Of a stretch of 8,825 nucleotides of DNA, positions 1 to 5,903 are shown in pieces. How positions within the stretch are numbered: the stretch's first letter is position 1; every line of letters begins with the position of its first letter. The notes under the pieces were generated by a model, which saw nothing but the letters and a program-made list of their open reading frames with translations, had not been told where the DNA came from and ran no database searches. The DNA comes from Xanthobacteraceae bacterium (GTDB lineage Bacteria > Pseudomonadota > Alphaproteobacteria > Rhizobiales > Xanthobacteraceae), in NCBI GenBank assembly GCA_030037105.1, contig JASHRY010000346.1, forward strand, positions 1-8,825. Direction: 5' to 3'. A program made the position numbers and the translations under genes.

Positions 1-564
1 CCCGGCTATCTGTTCGGCACCGAACCGAATGCGTTCCTCAAGGCGCAGGCCCATCGGCTGCGCGGACTGAAGACGGCGCTGTCGGTGGCCGACGGGGAAG
101 GCCGCAACGGCGTATGGCTCGCCGAACAAGGCCTCGACGTGCTCGCCGTCGATTTTTCGCCGACCGCGCTCGCCAAAGCGCGGGCGCTGGCGCGGGAACG
201 CGGCGTGCGGCTGCGCACGGAAGTCGCCGACGTCACCGCCTGGCGCTGGCCGAAGGACGCCTTCGACGTGATCGCGGCGATCTTCATCCACTTCGCCGGC
301 GCCGAACGCGCCGCGTTGTTCGCCAACCTCAAATCCGCGCTCAAGCCCGGCGGCCTCCTGCTCATGCAGGCCTATCGGCCCGAGCAGCTCGCCTATCGCA
401 CCGGCGGGCCGCCGGACGCCGAGCACATGTACACGCGCGCCCTGCTCGAAGCGGCGTTCGGCGACCTCAAGGAGATCGAGATCCGCGAGCATGACAGCGT
501 CCTCAACGAAGGCACGGCGCATGTCGGCATGTCCGCTCTCATCGACCTCGTCGCCAGAAAATAG
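1..564 (+). CDS. Class I SAM-dependent methyltransferase (5' end outside window)
   Basis: Open from the first base; 187 codons are visible before the TAG at 562-564, and the true start lies upstream. The fragment opens with PGYLFGTEPNAFL, a signature of TehB-like and related small methyltransferases, so probably only a dozen or so residues are missing. Motif I is VADGEGRNG at visible residues 29-37 (SAM-binding glycine-rich loop). The acidic residue ending the second strand, expected to hold the SAM ribose, is D51 in LAVDFSP. FDVIAAIFIHF and the LKPGGLLLMQ loop near residues 115-125 are the usual motif IV/post-IV elements. Fold and cofactor are well supported; the methyl acceptor is not identifiable. 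The GTG at 85 is not a plausible start because it would remove the residues preceding motif I. The next gene begins 50 bp downstream on the same strand and may be co-transcribed. Confidence 0.88.
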   Translation, partial: PGYLFGTEPNAFLKAQAHRLRGLKTALSVADGEGRNGVWLAEQGLDVLAVDFSPTALAKARALARERGVRLRTEVADVTAWRWPKDAFDVIAAIFIHFAGAERAALFANLKSALKPGGLLLMQAYRPEQLAYRTGGPPDAEHMYTRALLEAAFGDLKEIEIREHDSVLNEGTAHVGMSALIDLVARK

Positions 565-613
565 CGCGGCTCGATAAGGCTCGATCCGCCGGCCCGTACC
601 CGAGAGGAAATTC

Positions 614-1228
614 ATGTCCACATCGTCATCGCCGCGCTCGCGATCGTCTCGATCGTCCTCGCCTCGCTTGCCCGCGCTCACCTTCGAAAGCCTTACCCGC
701 GAACAGCAAGCGCTCGTCGCGGCGATAAAGTCGGGCCCGCGCGGGCGCTTCACCATGGACGGGCCGTTCGCGGTCTATCTGCATGCGCCCGCCTTCGGCC
801 AGTTGGCGCAGCAGCTCGGCGCGCATCTGCGCTTCGGCGTCGGCCTGCCGCCGCGGCTGTCGGAGATCGCGATCCTGTTCACGGCGCAGTACTGGAAAGC
901 GCAGTACGAATGGGCGGCGCACGCCGCGAGCGCGGAACGGCAAGGCGTCAAGCCGGCAACGATCCGCGATATCGGGGCCGGCCGGACCCCGCGATCGGCG
1001 CCGGCGGATGAGATGGCGATCTACGCCTTCGTCAACGAGCTTTACGCGCGGCAGCGCGTGAGCGACGCCGTTTACGCCCGCGTGCACAAGCTTATCGGCG
1101 ACGCCGGCATGGTCGAGCTTGTCGGCGTTCTCGGCTACTATGCCCTGGTGTCGATGACGCTCAACGTCTTCCGCATGCCGGCGCCCGCGGGCACGCCGCC
1201 GCCGTTCCGCGAGCCGACGAGACGATAG
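614..1228 (+). CDS. Carboxymuconolactone decarboxylase (CMD/AhpD-like) family protein
   Basis: 204 aa. The ATG at 614 is preceded by AGAGGA (603-608), a good ribosome binding site. Residues about 50-185 match the all-helical CMD fold: LPPRLSEIAILFTAQYW (78-94) followed by QYEWAAHAASAERQG (97-111), with E99, W100 and H103 in the usual conserved helix. The protein has no cysteine, so the CxxC peroxidase chemistry of AhpD is impossible; it belongs with the Cys-less CMD-like proteins, whose substrates are mostly unknown. The first 18 residues are a Ser/Arg/Pro low-complexity stretch encoded by TCG/CGC-rich repetitive DNA and are probably disordered. A later start cannot be excluded, although no in-frame ATG occurs before M48. 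The TAG stop forms the first bases of a palindromic repeat. No aromatic-degradation genes lie nearby, so a decarboxylase role is not supported by context. Confidence 0.85.
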   Translation: MSTSSSPRSRSSRSSSPRLPALTFESLTREQQALVAAIKSGPRGRFTMDGPFAVYLHAPAFGQLAQQLGAHLRFGVGLPPRLSEIAILFTAQYWKAQYEWAAHAASAERQGVKPATIRDIGAGRTPRSAPADEMAIYAFVNELYARQRVSDAVYARVHKLIGDAGMVELVGVLGYYALVSMTLNVFRMPAPAGTPPPFREPTRR

Positions 1229-1314
1229 AGCGCATCCGGGAAAAGTGGGAACCGGTTTTCCGTCCGGACGCGCCAAGATAAAAACTTAGAGCGGAATGAC
1301 GATGCGAAGATAAT
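1229..1314. repeat. Rhizobiales-type intergenic repeat, copy 1
   Basis: The segment begins within TAGAGC, whose TAG is the stop of the preceding gene. It continues ATCCGGGAAAAG...CCGGTTTTCC...CCGGA, an imperfect hairpin (GGAAAA/TTTTCC with flanking TCCG/CGGA). It ends in an AGAGCGG-type block at 1288-1314 that matches 8025-8051 at about 23 of 27 positions by eye. The same order of parts recurs after the lpxXL-like gene at 7944-8063. This copy lacks the second arm (GTCATCCCGCTCT) seen there, so it looks decayed or truncated. The general pattern resembles repeats commonly seen between rhizobial genes; I could not search for other copies. Confidence 0.65.
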
Positions 1315-1344
1315 ACCAATGGCATTGAACAGTCATCCATGCCT

Positions 1345-1424
1345 GTCATCGTGCGCGCAGGGCGAAGGCGGGCGATCCAGTCAACACCGATGTGTCTGGA
1401 TCATCCGCCTGCGCGGATGATGAC
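1345..1424. repeat. Composite palindromic repeat (REP-pair/MITE-like)
   Basis: About 80 bp with overall dyad symmetry. The ends are GTCATC (1345-1350) and GATGAC (1419-1424). The inner arms GATCCAG (1374-1380) and CTGGATC (1396-1402) are perfect complements around a 15-nt centre. The right half also contains its own perfect 9-bp stem, ATCATCCGC (1400-1408) and GCGGATGAT (1413-1421), with loop CTGC. The left half carries a diverged copy of that hairpin (GTGCGCGCAGGGCG). It lies downstream of both convergent neighbours, so transcripts from either side could fold here. It could act as a terminator or mRNA-stability element, but no T-tract follows. The rest of 1425-1513 holds nothing I recognise. 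Confidence 0.6.
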
Positions 1425-1513
1425 GCCAACACGAGTCAGCGCTTGATGCCGCGGTATAAGGCAACGACGTTCGGCGGGCGAAGGTCCGGCCGCCGTTGGT
1501 CCGCGGCGCCACG

Positions 1514-2068
1514 TCAGTGGTGGCCCATTTGCATCATGTTGCCGTGGCCCTCCATCATGGTGCCGCCGCCGGCGGCAGCGCCGGGAGCGGCAGCCCCTAT
1601 GGCCACAATCGGATATTCAACGTCGACCGTGCCGGCGTTGTCGAATTTGAGCGTCGCCTTGACCGCTTTGCCCTGCTCCAGGGGATGCTTGAGGTCGATG
1701 AACATGAGGTGCAGGCCCGACGGCTTGAGCGTCACGGTCTTGCCCGGCTTGATTTCCAGTCCGCCCTTCACTGGCCGCATTCTCATCACGCCGCCTTCCA
1801 TGGTCATGGAATGAATTTGGCATTGCGCGCTTGCGTCGCTGGCGACGCAAGTGAGCCTATCCGGCGTCTTGCCGTTGTTGGTGACCGTCATGTAGCCGGC
1901 GCCCGCGCTTGCACCCTTCGGCGTCGCCCGCGCCCAGGGCTGCGCGATATGGATCGCGCCGACATCAAAGTCCTTAGCCTGAACGGAAAGCGCCGCAAGC
2001 TGCGCTACCGCGAGCGTGAGGGCGGCGAGGAACCCGCGATGGATGAATTTGCCGGCGATGTTCATCAT
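1514..2068 (-). CDS. pcuC: Periplasmic copper chaperone PCu(A)C
   Basis: 184 aa from the ATG at 2068-2066, preceded by GGAGG (plus strand 2079-2083) about 10 nt away. A second ATG follows immediately. The reading frame stays open further upstream, but those codons lack a ribosome site and precede the signal peptide. Residues 1-31 form a Sec signal peptide (basic n-region, hydrophobic LAALTLAVAQLAAL, SVQA cleavage box). The mature part is the PCu(A)C cupredoxin-like domain with copper ligands in the family pattern: H86, M97 (MEGGVMRM) and HLM at 120-122. The family delivers Cu(I) to the CuA site of cytochrome oxidase, often with Sco proteins. The tail after residue 158 is Ala/Gly-rich and ends MMEGHGNMMQMGHH, adding likely copper ligands. 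No sco or oxidase gene is in the window. Family assignment is firm; the symbol follows rhizobial usage. Confidence 0.92.
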   Translation of the reverse strand: MMNIAGKFIHRGFLAALTLAVAQLAALSVQAKDFDVGAIHIAQPWARATPKGASAGAGYMTVTNNGKTPDRLTCVASDASAQCQIHSMTMEGGVMRMRPVKGGLEIKPGKTVTLKPSGLHLMFIDLKHPLEQGKAVKATLKFDNAGTVDVEYPIVAIGAAAPGAAAGGGTMMEGHGNMMQMGHH

Positions 2069-2130
2069 GGAAATTGTTCCTCCGGATGGCGCACGGGCGG
2101 AATGCTCATGACGACGATGTGCAGAGCATG

Positions 2131-2185
2131 AATCCGAAAGATGAGATCGGATTTCGGAAAGATCATACCCAAGCATAATTCCGAA
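2131..2185. repeat. Nested inverted repeats in the pcuC 5' leader
   Basis: Several complementary segments share the TTCGGA core: AATCCGA (2131-2137) with TCGGATT (2147-2153); TCCGAAA (2133-2139) with TTTCGGA (2152-2158); and TTCGGAA (2153-2159) with TTCCGAA (2179-2185). Because they share bases, these pairings are mutually exclusive, so the leader RNA of pcuC could adopt alternative folds. Alternatively they are repeated binding half-sites. No known riboswitch motif was recognised. Confidence 0.35.
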
Positions 2186-2201
2186 CACCGATGCGATTCA
2201 A
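2172..2201 (-). promoter_or_regulatory. Candidate sigma-70 promoter for pcuC
   Basis: Read on the minus strand: TTGAAT (plus 2196-2201), 18 nt spacer, TATGCT (plus 2172-2177). This would start RNA near 2165 and give a 5' leader of about 95 nt. The -35 hexamer lies inside the palindrome at 2190-2213, so a protein bound there would block RNA polymerase. The prediction rests on hexamer resemblance only. Confidence 0.3.
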
Positions 2202-2213
2202 CTGAATCGGATC
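2190..2213. promoter_or_regulatory. Interrupted palindrome, candidate operator
   Basis: CGATTCA (2194-2200), AC, TGAATCG (2203-2209) is a perfect 7-bp inverted repeat. It extends past one mismatch to GAT (2190-2192) and ATC (2211-2213), so 10 of 11 pairs match. It overlaps the proposed -35 of pcuC. Its short AC spacer is more typical of a dimeric repressor site than of an RNA hairpin. It does not match the FixK/Fnr consensus. The regulator is unknown. Confidence 0.4.
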
Positions 2214-2433
2214 ATAGTCAAGCACGATACTGTCGCGGTCGCGAGGCCATGGCGCGCCCGGACGCAATGCGCCCGAACCGCTGCATGGATGTCGTGACTG
2301 TCGTTCATCAGGGAGCCTGGCGCGAGCAATCAAGGCAGAACGGCAAACGATCGATGGCGAAAACAGTTCCGGATCGGATGTTTGGCGCCCGACCGGATCG
2401 GCCTTAATCCCGCATTCATCGGAGGTTAGCGCG

Positions 2434-2595
2434 ATGGCTGCGCCGTTGAACTTGGCGACGTCCTTCGCTATAGGGCGTGCACGGCCCGAGCGACCCGCGG
2501 CGGTCGGGCTTGGCGCCGTTGTTTGCGACCGGCCGTATTCATGCCGTCACCGAATGAGCGTGCCCGATGTCCGATACTTTCGACAAAGTCGCTGA
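2434..2595 (+). CDS. Possible 53-aa leader ORF overlapping acpXL
   Basis: An ATG at 2434 follows a strong GGAGG (2421-2425) with 8-nt spacing, the best ribosome site in this intergenic region. The frame stays open for 53 codons to TGA at 2593-2595, running 29 nt into acpXL in another frame. The predicted peptide starts [14 protein letters not shown] and is then Arg/Pro-rich; it resembles nothing I know. acpXL itself has only a weak ribosome site, so translation of this ORF could influence it. The candidate promoter at 2446-2474 lies inside the ORF, however, so the ORF would be made only from a promoter further upstream. It could equally be a chance ORF or a remnant. Confidence 0.25.
   Translation: MAAPLNLATSFAIGRARPERPAAVGLGAVVCDRPYSCRHRMSVPDVRYFRQSR
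2446..2474 (+). promoter_or_regulatory. Candidate sigma-70 promoter of the VLCFA operon
   Basis: TTGAAC (2446-2451), 17-nt spacer, TATAGG (2469-2474), predicting a transcript start near 2481 and an 86-nt leader ahead of acpXL. The hexamers and spacing fit the alphaproteobacterial housekeeping consensus reasonably well. No other promoter this good was seen between 2214 and 2566. Two CCGGATCGG direct repeats (2369-2377 and 2393-2401) lie upstream and could be regulator sites. Confidence 0.4.
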
Positions 2596-2848
2596 TATCA
2601 TTGCTGAAACCTGTGATATCCCGCGTGAGAACATCAAGCCGGAAAATCACGCCATCAACGACCTCGAGATCGACAGTCTCGACTTCCTCGACATTGCCTT
2701 CGCGATCGACAAGGCTTTCGGCATCAAGCTCCCGCTTGAGCAATGGACGCAGGAAGTCAATGACGGCAAGGCAACGACGGAGCAATACTTCGTGCTCAAG
2801 AATCTGAGCGAGCGGATCGACGAGTTGATCGCAGCCAAAGGCGCCTGA
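2567..2848 (+). CDS. acpXL: Acyl carrier protein AcpXL (VLCFA-specific)
   Basis: 93 aa, the usual AcpXL length and longer than housekeeping AcpP. The phosphopantetheine site is S37 in [11 protein letters not shown], and the characteristic AcpXL block [18 protein letters not shown] follows at about residues 51-68. In rhizobia AcpXL carries the growing C26-C28 chain that becomes 27-hydroxyoctacosanoate and donates it to lipid A. It is the first gene of a six-gene run whose order matches the known rhizobial acpXL locus. The ATG at 2567 gives the family N-terminus [14 protein letters not shown]. Ribosome-site complementarity is weak (TGAG near 2555-2558). The gene stops 10 nt before the next start, and its TGA overlaps the GAGG ribosome site of fabZXL. 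Confidence 0.95.
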   Translation: MSDTFDKVADIIAETCDIPRENIKPENHAINDLEIDSLDFLDIAFAIDKAFGIKLPLEQWTQEVNDGKATTEQYFVLKNLSERIDELIAAKGA

Positions 2849-2858
2849 GGCGCCGCAC

Positions 2859-3329
2859 ATGCGTCTCGAATATTTTCAGATGATCGACCGCATCGTTGAG
2901 GTCAATCTCGGCGAGCGCCTGATTCGGTCGACCTGCGTCGTGCCCAAGGAGAGCACGGTGTTCGAGGGCCACTTTCCGACATTCCCCTTGATGCCGGGCG
3001 TGCTGCTGATCGAATGCATGGCGCAGACGACCGGATGGCTGGTGAGCGCGCTCGGCGGCTTCACCGCCATGCCGATATTGGCCGCCGTCAACGCCGGCAA
3101 ATTCCGCACCGCCGTCTTTCCCGGCGACGTGCTCGAATTCGTCGGCGAGGTGATGCACGAAGGCTCCGGCTACGCCGTCGGCGAATGCAAGGGATGGCGC
3201 GAGAAGAAGGCGGTCTGCGACAGCCGGCTCACTTTTCGCATCATGCCCTATCCGAATCCGCAATTCCGCCGCGCCTTGTTGGAATTGGCGGAACGGATCG
3301 AGTTGCCCGTCAAGGAGTTCATTAAGTGA
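2859..3329 (+). CDS. fabZXL: 3-hydroxyacyl-ACP dehydratase FabZXL
   Basis: 156 aa hot-dog-fold dehydratase. The catalytic pair is H38 in FEGHFPTFPLMPGV and E52 in LLIECMAQ; the 14-residue spacing matches E. coli FabZ (His54/Glu68). It should remove water from 3-hydroxyacyl-AcpXL during VLCFA elongation in the cytoplasm. The ATG at 2859 has GAGG (2847-2850) 8 nt upstream, embedded in the acpXL stop. The C-terminal 25 or so residues, rich in Arg, Leu and Glu, extend a little beyond the core fold. Its TGA overlaps the GTG start of fabF2XL (GTGA, 4-nt overlap), implying translational coupling. Nothing suggests loss of activity. Confidence 0.93.
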   Translation: MRLEYFQMIDRIVEVNLGERLIRSTCVVPKESTVFEGHFPTFPLMPGVLLIECMAQTTGWLVSALGGFTAMPILAAVNAGKFRTAVFPGDVLEFVGEVMHEGSGYAVGECKGWREKKAVCDSRLTFRIMPYPNPQFRRALLELAERIELPVKEFIK

Positions 3330-4522
3330 GTGAACGCCGCGAGGTGTGGATCACCGGCGTCGGTCTGCTCACGTGCCTCGGCGAGGGACTCGAGGCGACC
3401 TGGGACCGCCTCAATCGCGGCGATCCGCCTCCCTACGACGACAGAAGCTACGCGCCTTACATCGTGCATCCGCTTGCACCGGTCAATTACGACAGGCAGA
3501 TTCCGAAGAAGAGCGATCAGCGGCAGATGGAGACGTGGCAGCGGGTTGGAGTCTATGCGGCGGGCCTCGCGCTCGCCGATGCCGGCATTGCTGGCAATTC
3601 CGAACTGCTGGACCGCACCGACATGATCGTTTCCGCCGGCGGCGGCGAGCGCGATATTGCGGTCGACGTTGCGATCATGGCCGGAATGCGCAAGGCCAAC
3701 GATCGTGGCGCCTTCCTCAACGAGCGCCTGATGAACGATCTACGCCCGACTTTGTTCTTGGCGCAACTCCCCAATCTGCTGGCCGGCAACATCTCGCTCG
3801 TTCACGGCGTCGTCGGCTCCTCGCGCACCTTCATGGGAGAAGAGTCGGCGGGGATCGACGCCGTACGCCTCGCCTCGGCGCGGATTGAAGCGGGACAGAG
3901 CGAGGCGACATTGGTCGGCGGCGCTTGCCACGGTGCCCGGTGGGATTTGCTGCTTATGTTCGAACTCAGCGGCAATGCATTAAAAGGGAAGTTCGCCCCG
4001 GTGTGGGATCGCGGCCTGCAGGGCGGCGTCGCGTATGCGACGCTCGGTGCATTCCTCGTTCTCGAAAGCCGTGAGCACGCGCGAGCACGAGGGGCGCGTG
4101 CGTGGGCGCGAATTTGCGCAATCCGTTCGGATCGCAATCAACGTCGGTCGGGAGAGATCGAAGAAACGCTGCGCCGCCAATGGGATACAATCGCGGCCCG
4201 GATCGATCGCGCGCGCGCCGCCGTCATTTCCGGCGCCACCGGGCTCGAGCCGGCGACGTCGGCGGAGCTCAACGTGCTCAGAGCAATCGGTCTTCCCGTG
4301 CGCAATACCGGCACGTATATCGGTCATGGAGTTGATGCGCAGTTCACGGCCAATCTCGCCGTCGCCTGCATGGTGCTCGAACACGGCAAGTTGTTCTTGC
4401 CGACTGGGACGGGGGATGCGGACGGAAGTCCCGACGATCTTTCCCAGGTCGTGGTCACCGGCATAGGGTCCTGGCGGGGTGAAGGAATGGCCCTGATCGA
4501 ACGGGTCGATCGAGGACGGTGA
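3326..4522 (+). CDS. fabF2XL: FabF2XL, ketosynthase-like protein with degenerate active site
   Basis: 398 aa of thiolase/KAS fold. The GTG start at 3326 overlaps the fabZXL stop, with AAGGAG (3312-3317) 8 nt upstream. The N-terminus (VWITGVGLLTCLGEG) and C-terminus (VVVTGIGSWRGEG) fit KAS II. Aligned by eye to the neighbouring FabF1XL, the nucleophile position is E173 (GEESAG in place of ACASG), the first catalytic His is G303 (SGATGL in place of AHGTST) and the conserved Lys is G329; only the second His, H334 in YIGHGVD, is kept. Decarboxylative condensation in the normal way is therefore unlikely. Known type II polyketide systems pair an active KS with such an inactive chain-length factor. 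The position directly before fabF1XL (TGATG junction) suggests a heterodimer. The reading frame is intact, so this is not a pseudogene. Confidence 0.9.
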   Translation: MSERREVWITGVGLLTCLGEGLEATWDRLNRGDPPPYDDRSYAPYIVHPLAPVNYDRQIPKKSDQRQMETWQRVGVYAAGLALADAGIAGNSELLDRTDMIVSAGGGERDIAVDVAIMAGMRKANDRGAFLNERLMNDLRPTLFLAQLPNLLAGNISLVHGVVGSSRTFMGEESAGIDAVRLASARIEAGQSEATLVGGACHGARWDLLLMFELSGNALKGKFAPVWDRGLQGGVAYATLGAFLVLESREHARARGARAWARICAIRSDRNQRRSGEIEETLRRQWDTIAARIDRARAAVISGATGLEPATSAELNVLRAIGLPVRNTGTYIGHGVDAQFTANLAVACMVLEHGKLFLPTGTGDADGSPDDLSQVVVTGIGSWRGEGMALIERVDRGR

Positions 4523-5811
4523 TGGCAAATACAACGGCAACGGCCAGGCGGAAACAGGCGCGTCGGCCTGTCGTCGCTGTCACCGGCATGGGGGTGGTCA
4601 CCTCGCTTGGGATCGGCAAGGCCGACAATTGGGCGAAATTGACGGCCGGCGTCTCCGGGATTCGTCGTATTTCGCGCTTTTCGGTCGAAGGTTTGCGGAC
4701 CACGATCGCGGGCGCCGTCGACCAATTGCGCGACCGCTACATGCCGCCGGCGGAGCTGACCGAACGCATCGCGCGGCTTGCCGGTGAAGAGGCGGTCGCA
4801 CAATCCGAACTCGGCGCCAAGGGACATTTCCCGGGCCCTTTATTCCTGGCGCCGCCGCCGCTCGAAATCGAATGGCCCGAACGGCTCAAGATGGCGGAAA
4901 TGTGCACGACCGCCAACGACACCGGCTATCCCGATCTGCTGCGCGCGGCCCCGGAATATGGGAAAGCATACGGCGCCTTCAGAAACGACATTATCGGCGA
5001 GCATCTCGCGGATCACTTCGGCACCGTCGGATCTCCGATTTCGCTCAACACCGCCTGCGCGTCCGGCGCCAGCGCCATACAACTGGGCATGGAGGCCATA
5101 CGACGCGGCGAGTGCGAAGCCGCATTGGCGATCGGCGCCGACGGCTCGCTGACCGCCGAATCGCTTGTTCGCTTCTCGCTGCTGTCCGCGCTCTCCACCC
5201 AAAATGATCCGCCGCAACAAGCCTCCAAGCCCTTCTCCAAGAACCGCGACGGCTTCGTGCTCGGCGAAGGCGCGGCCGCCCTCGTGCTCGAAGAGCTGAA
5301 CCACGCCCGCGCGCGCGGCGCGCGCGTGCTCGGCATCATCGAAGGCCACGGCGAAAAATCCGACTCCTTCCACCGCACCCGATCGAGTCCCGACGGCAAG
5401 CCGATCATCGCCTGCATGCGCAACGCGCTCGCCGATGCCGGCATCGGGCCCGAGGACGTCGACTACATCAACGCCCACGGCACCAGCACGCCCGAAAACG
5501 ACAGGATGGAGTACCTCGGCGTCTCCACGGTGTTCGGCGAGCGCATTCGCGACATTCCGATTTCGTCCAACAAGTCCATGATCGGACATGCCTTGACCGC
5601 GGCCGGCGCGATCGAGGCGGTGTTCACCCTGCTGACGCTCGCGCATCAGCGCATTCCGCCGACCATCAATTACAACGTTCCGGATCCGGCGATCCCGCTG
5701 GACGTCGTGCCGAACGCGGCGCGCGACGCGCGCGTCAATCGCGCCATTTCCAATTCGTTCGGCTTCGGCGGCCAGAATGTCTGTCTGGTCATAGCGCGGG
5801 AGCCGGCGTGA
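4522..5811 (+). CDS. fabF1XL: Beta-ketoacyl-ACP synthase FabF1XL
   Basis: 429 aa KAS II family enzyme with the full triad: C179 (NTACASG), H319 (NAHGTSTPEND), H356 (KSMIGHALTAAG), plus K351. GFGGQN near the C-terminus is also conserved. It should condense malonyl-ACP with the acyl chain on AcpXL. The start is ATG 4522, overlapping the fabF2XL TGA by one base, with GAGGA at 4512-4516; the in-frame GTG at 4519 is possible but too close to that site. Residues 95-130 (PGPLFLAPPPLEIEWPERLK) look like an insertion relative to E. coli FabF and may mark the XL subfamily or a contact surface. A basic N-terminal tail (ARRKQARRP) precedes the fold. The stop overlaps a potential GTG start of the next gene. 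Confidence 0.94.
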   Translation: MANTTATARRKQARRPVVAVTGMGVVTSLGIGKADNWAKLTAGVSGIRRISRFSVEGLRTTIAGAVDQLRDRYMPPAELTERIARLAGEEAVAQSELGAKGHFPGPLFLAPPPLEIEWPERLKMAEMCTTANDTGYPDLLRAAPEYGKAYGAFRNDIIGEHLADHFGTVGSPISLNTACASGASAIQLGMEAIRRGECEAALAIGADGSLTAESLVRFSLLSALSTQNDPPQQASKPFSKNRDGFVLGEGAAALVLEELNHARARGARVLGIIEGHGEKSDSFHRTRSSPDGKPIIACMRNALADAGIGPEDVDYINAHGTSTPENDRMEYLGVSTVFGERIRDIPISSNKSMIGHALTAAGAIEAVFTLLTLAHQRIPPTINYNVPDPAIPLDVVPNAARDARVNRAISNSFGFGGQNVCLVIAREPA

Positions 5812-5903
5812 GCGGCGGCGTCGAAACCAAGCAAGGCGGAAGACGCCAGACGGCGCCCTCGCTCCGTTCCCCCGCAAGCGGAGACGAAAAGCGCGCGAGT
5901 TCG
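5812..5903 (+). other. Spacer or N-terminal extension before adh2XL
   Basis: The adh2XL frame is open back to GTG 5808, which overlaps the fabF1XL stop (GTGA) and would add 32 residues. That extension (SGGVETKQGGRRQTAPSL and on) is low-complexity and precedes the normal family N-terminus. The DNA contains CTCCG (5862-5866) and CGGAG (5879-5883) around a CCCGCAAG loop, the kind of short palindrome found in rhizobial intergenic DNA. I read it as spacer with a decayed repeat, but translation from GTG 5808 cannot be excluded. Confidence 0.4.

Noticed and set aside
568..585. Tandem GGCTCGAT words after the methyltransferase stop
   Set aside because: Only two 8-bp copies in a short spacer, and no structure or downstream feature gives them meaning.
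626..1276. 216-codon minus-strand frame opposite the CMD-family gene
   Set aside because: Arg-rich shadow of a well supported gene, with no family signature.
1229..1513. CRISPR array
   Set aside because: The repeats are dyad elements of different sequence, with no regular spacing and no cas genes.
1496..2131. 211-codon plus-strand frame opposite pcuC
   Set aside because: Antisense of a gene with a clear signal peptide and copper ligands; the composition looks like an out-of-frame product.
2190..2213. FixK/Fnr box upstream of pcuC
   Set aside because: The palindrome is CGATTCA-AC-TGAATCG, which does not fit TTGAT-N4-ATCAA in sequence or spacing.
2141..2407. 88-codon plus-strand ORF in the divergent intergenic region
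   Set aside because: No ribosome site, runs through the pcuC regulatory palindromes, and shows no recognisable protein pattern.
3326..4522. fabF2XL as a pseudogene because of the lost catalytic residues
   Set aside because: The frame is full length, the start and stop are coupled to neighbours, and fold-level motifs at both ends and H334 are kept, which fits selection for a non-catalytic role better than decay.
4840..5877. 345-codon open frame on the minus strand
   Set aside because: It is antisense to fabF1XL, whose catalytic motifs are intact. Long antisense frames are expected in high-GC coding DNA, and the predicted protein is Arg/Gly-rich with no recognisable domain.
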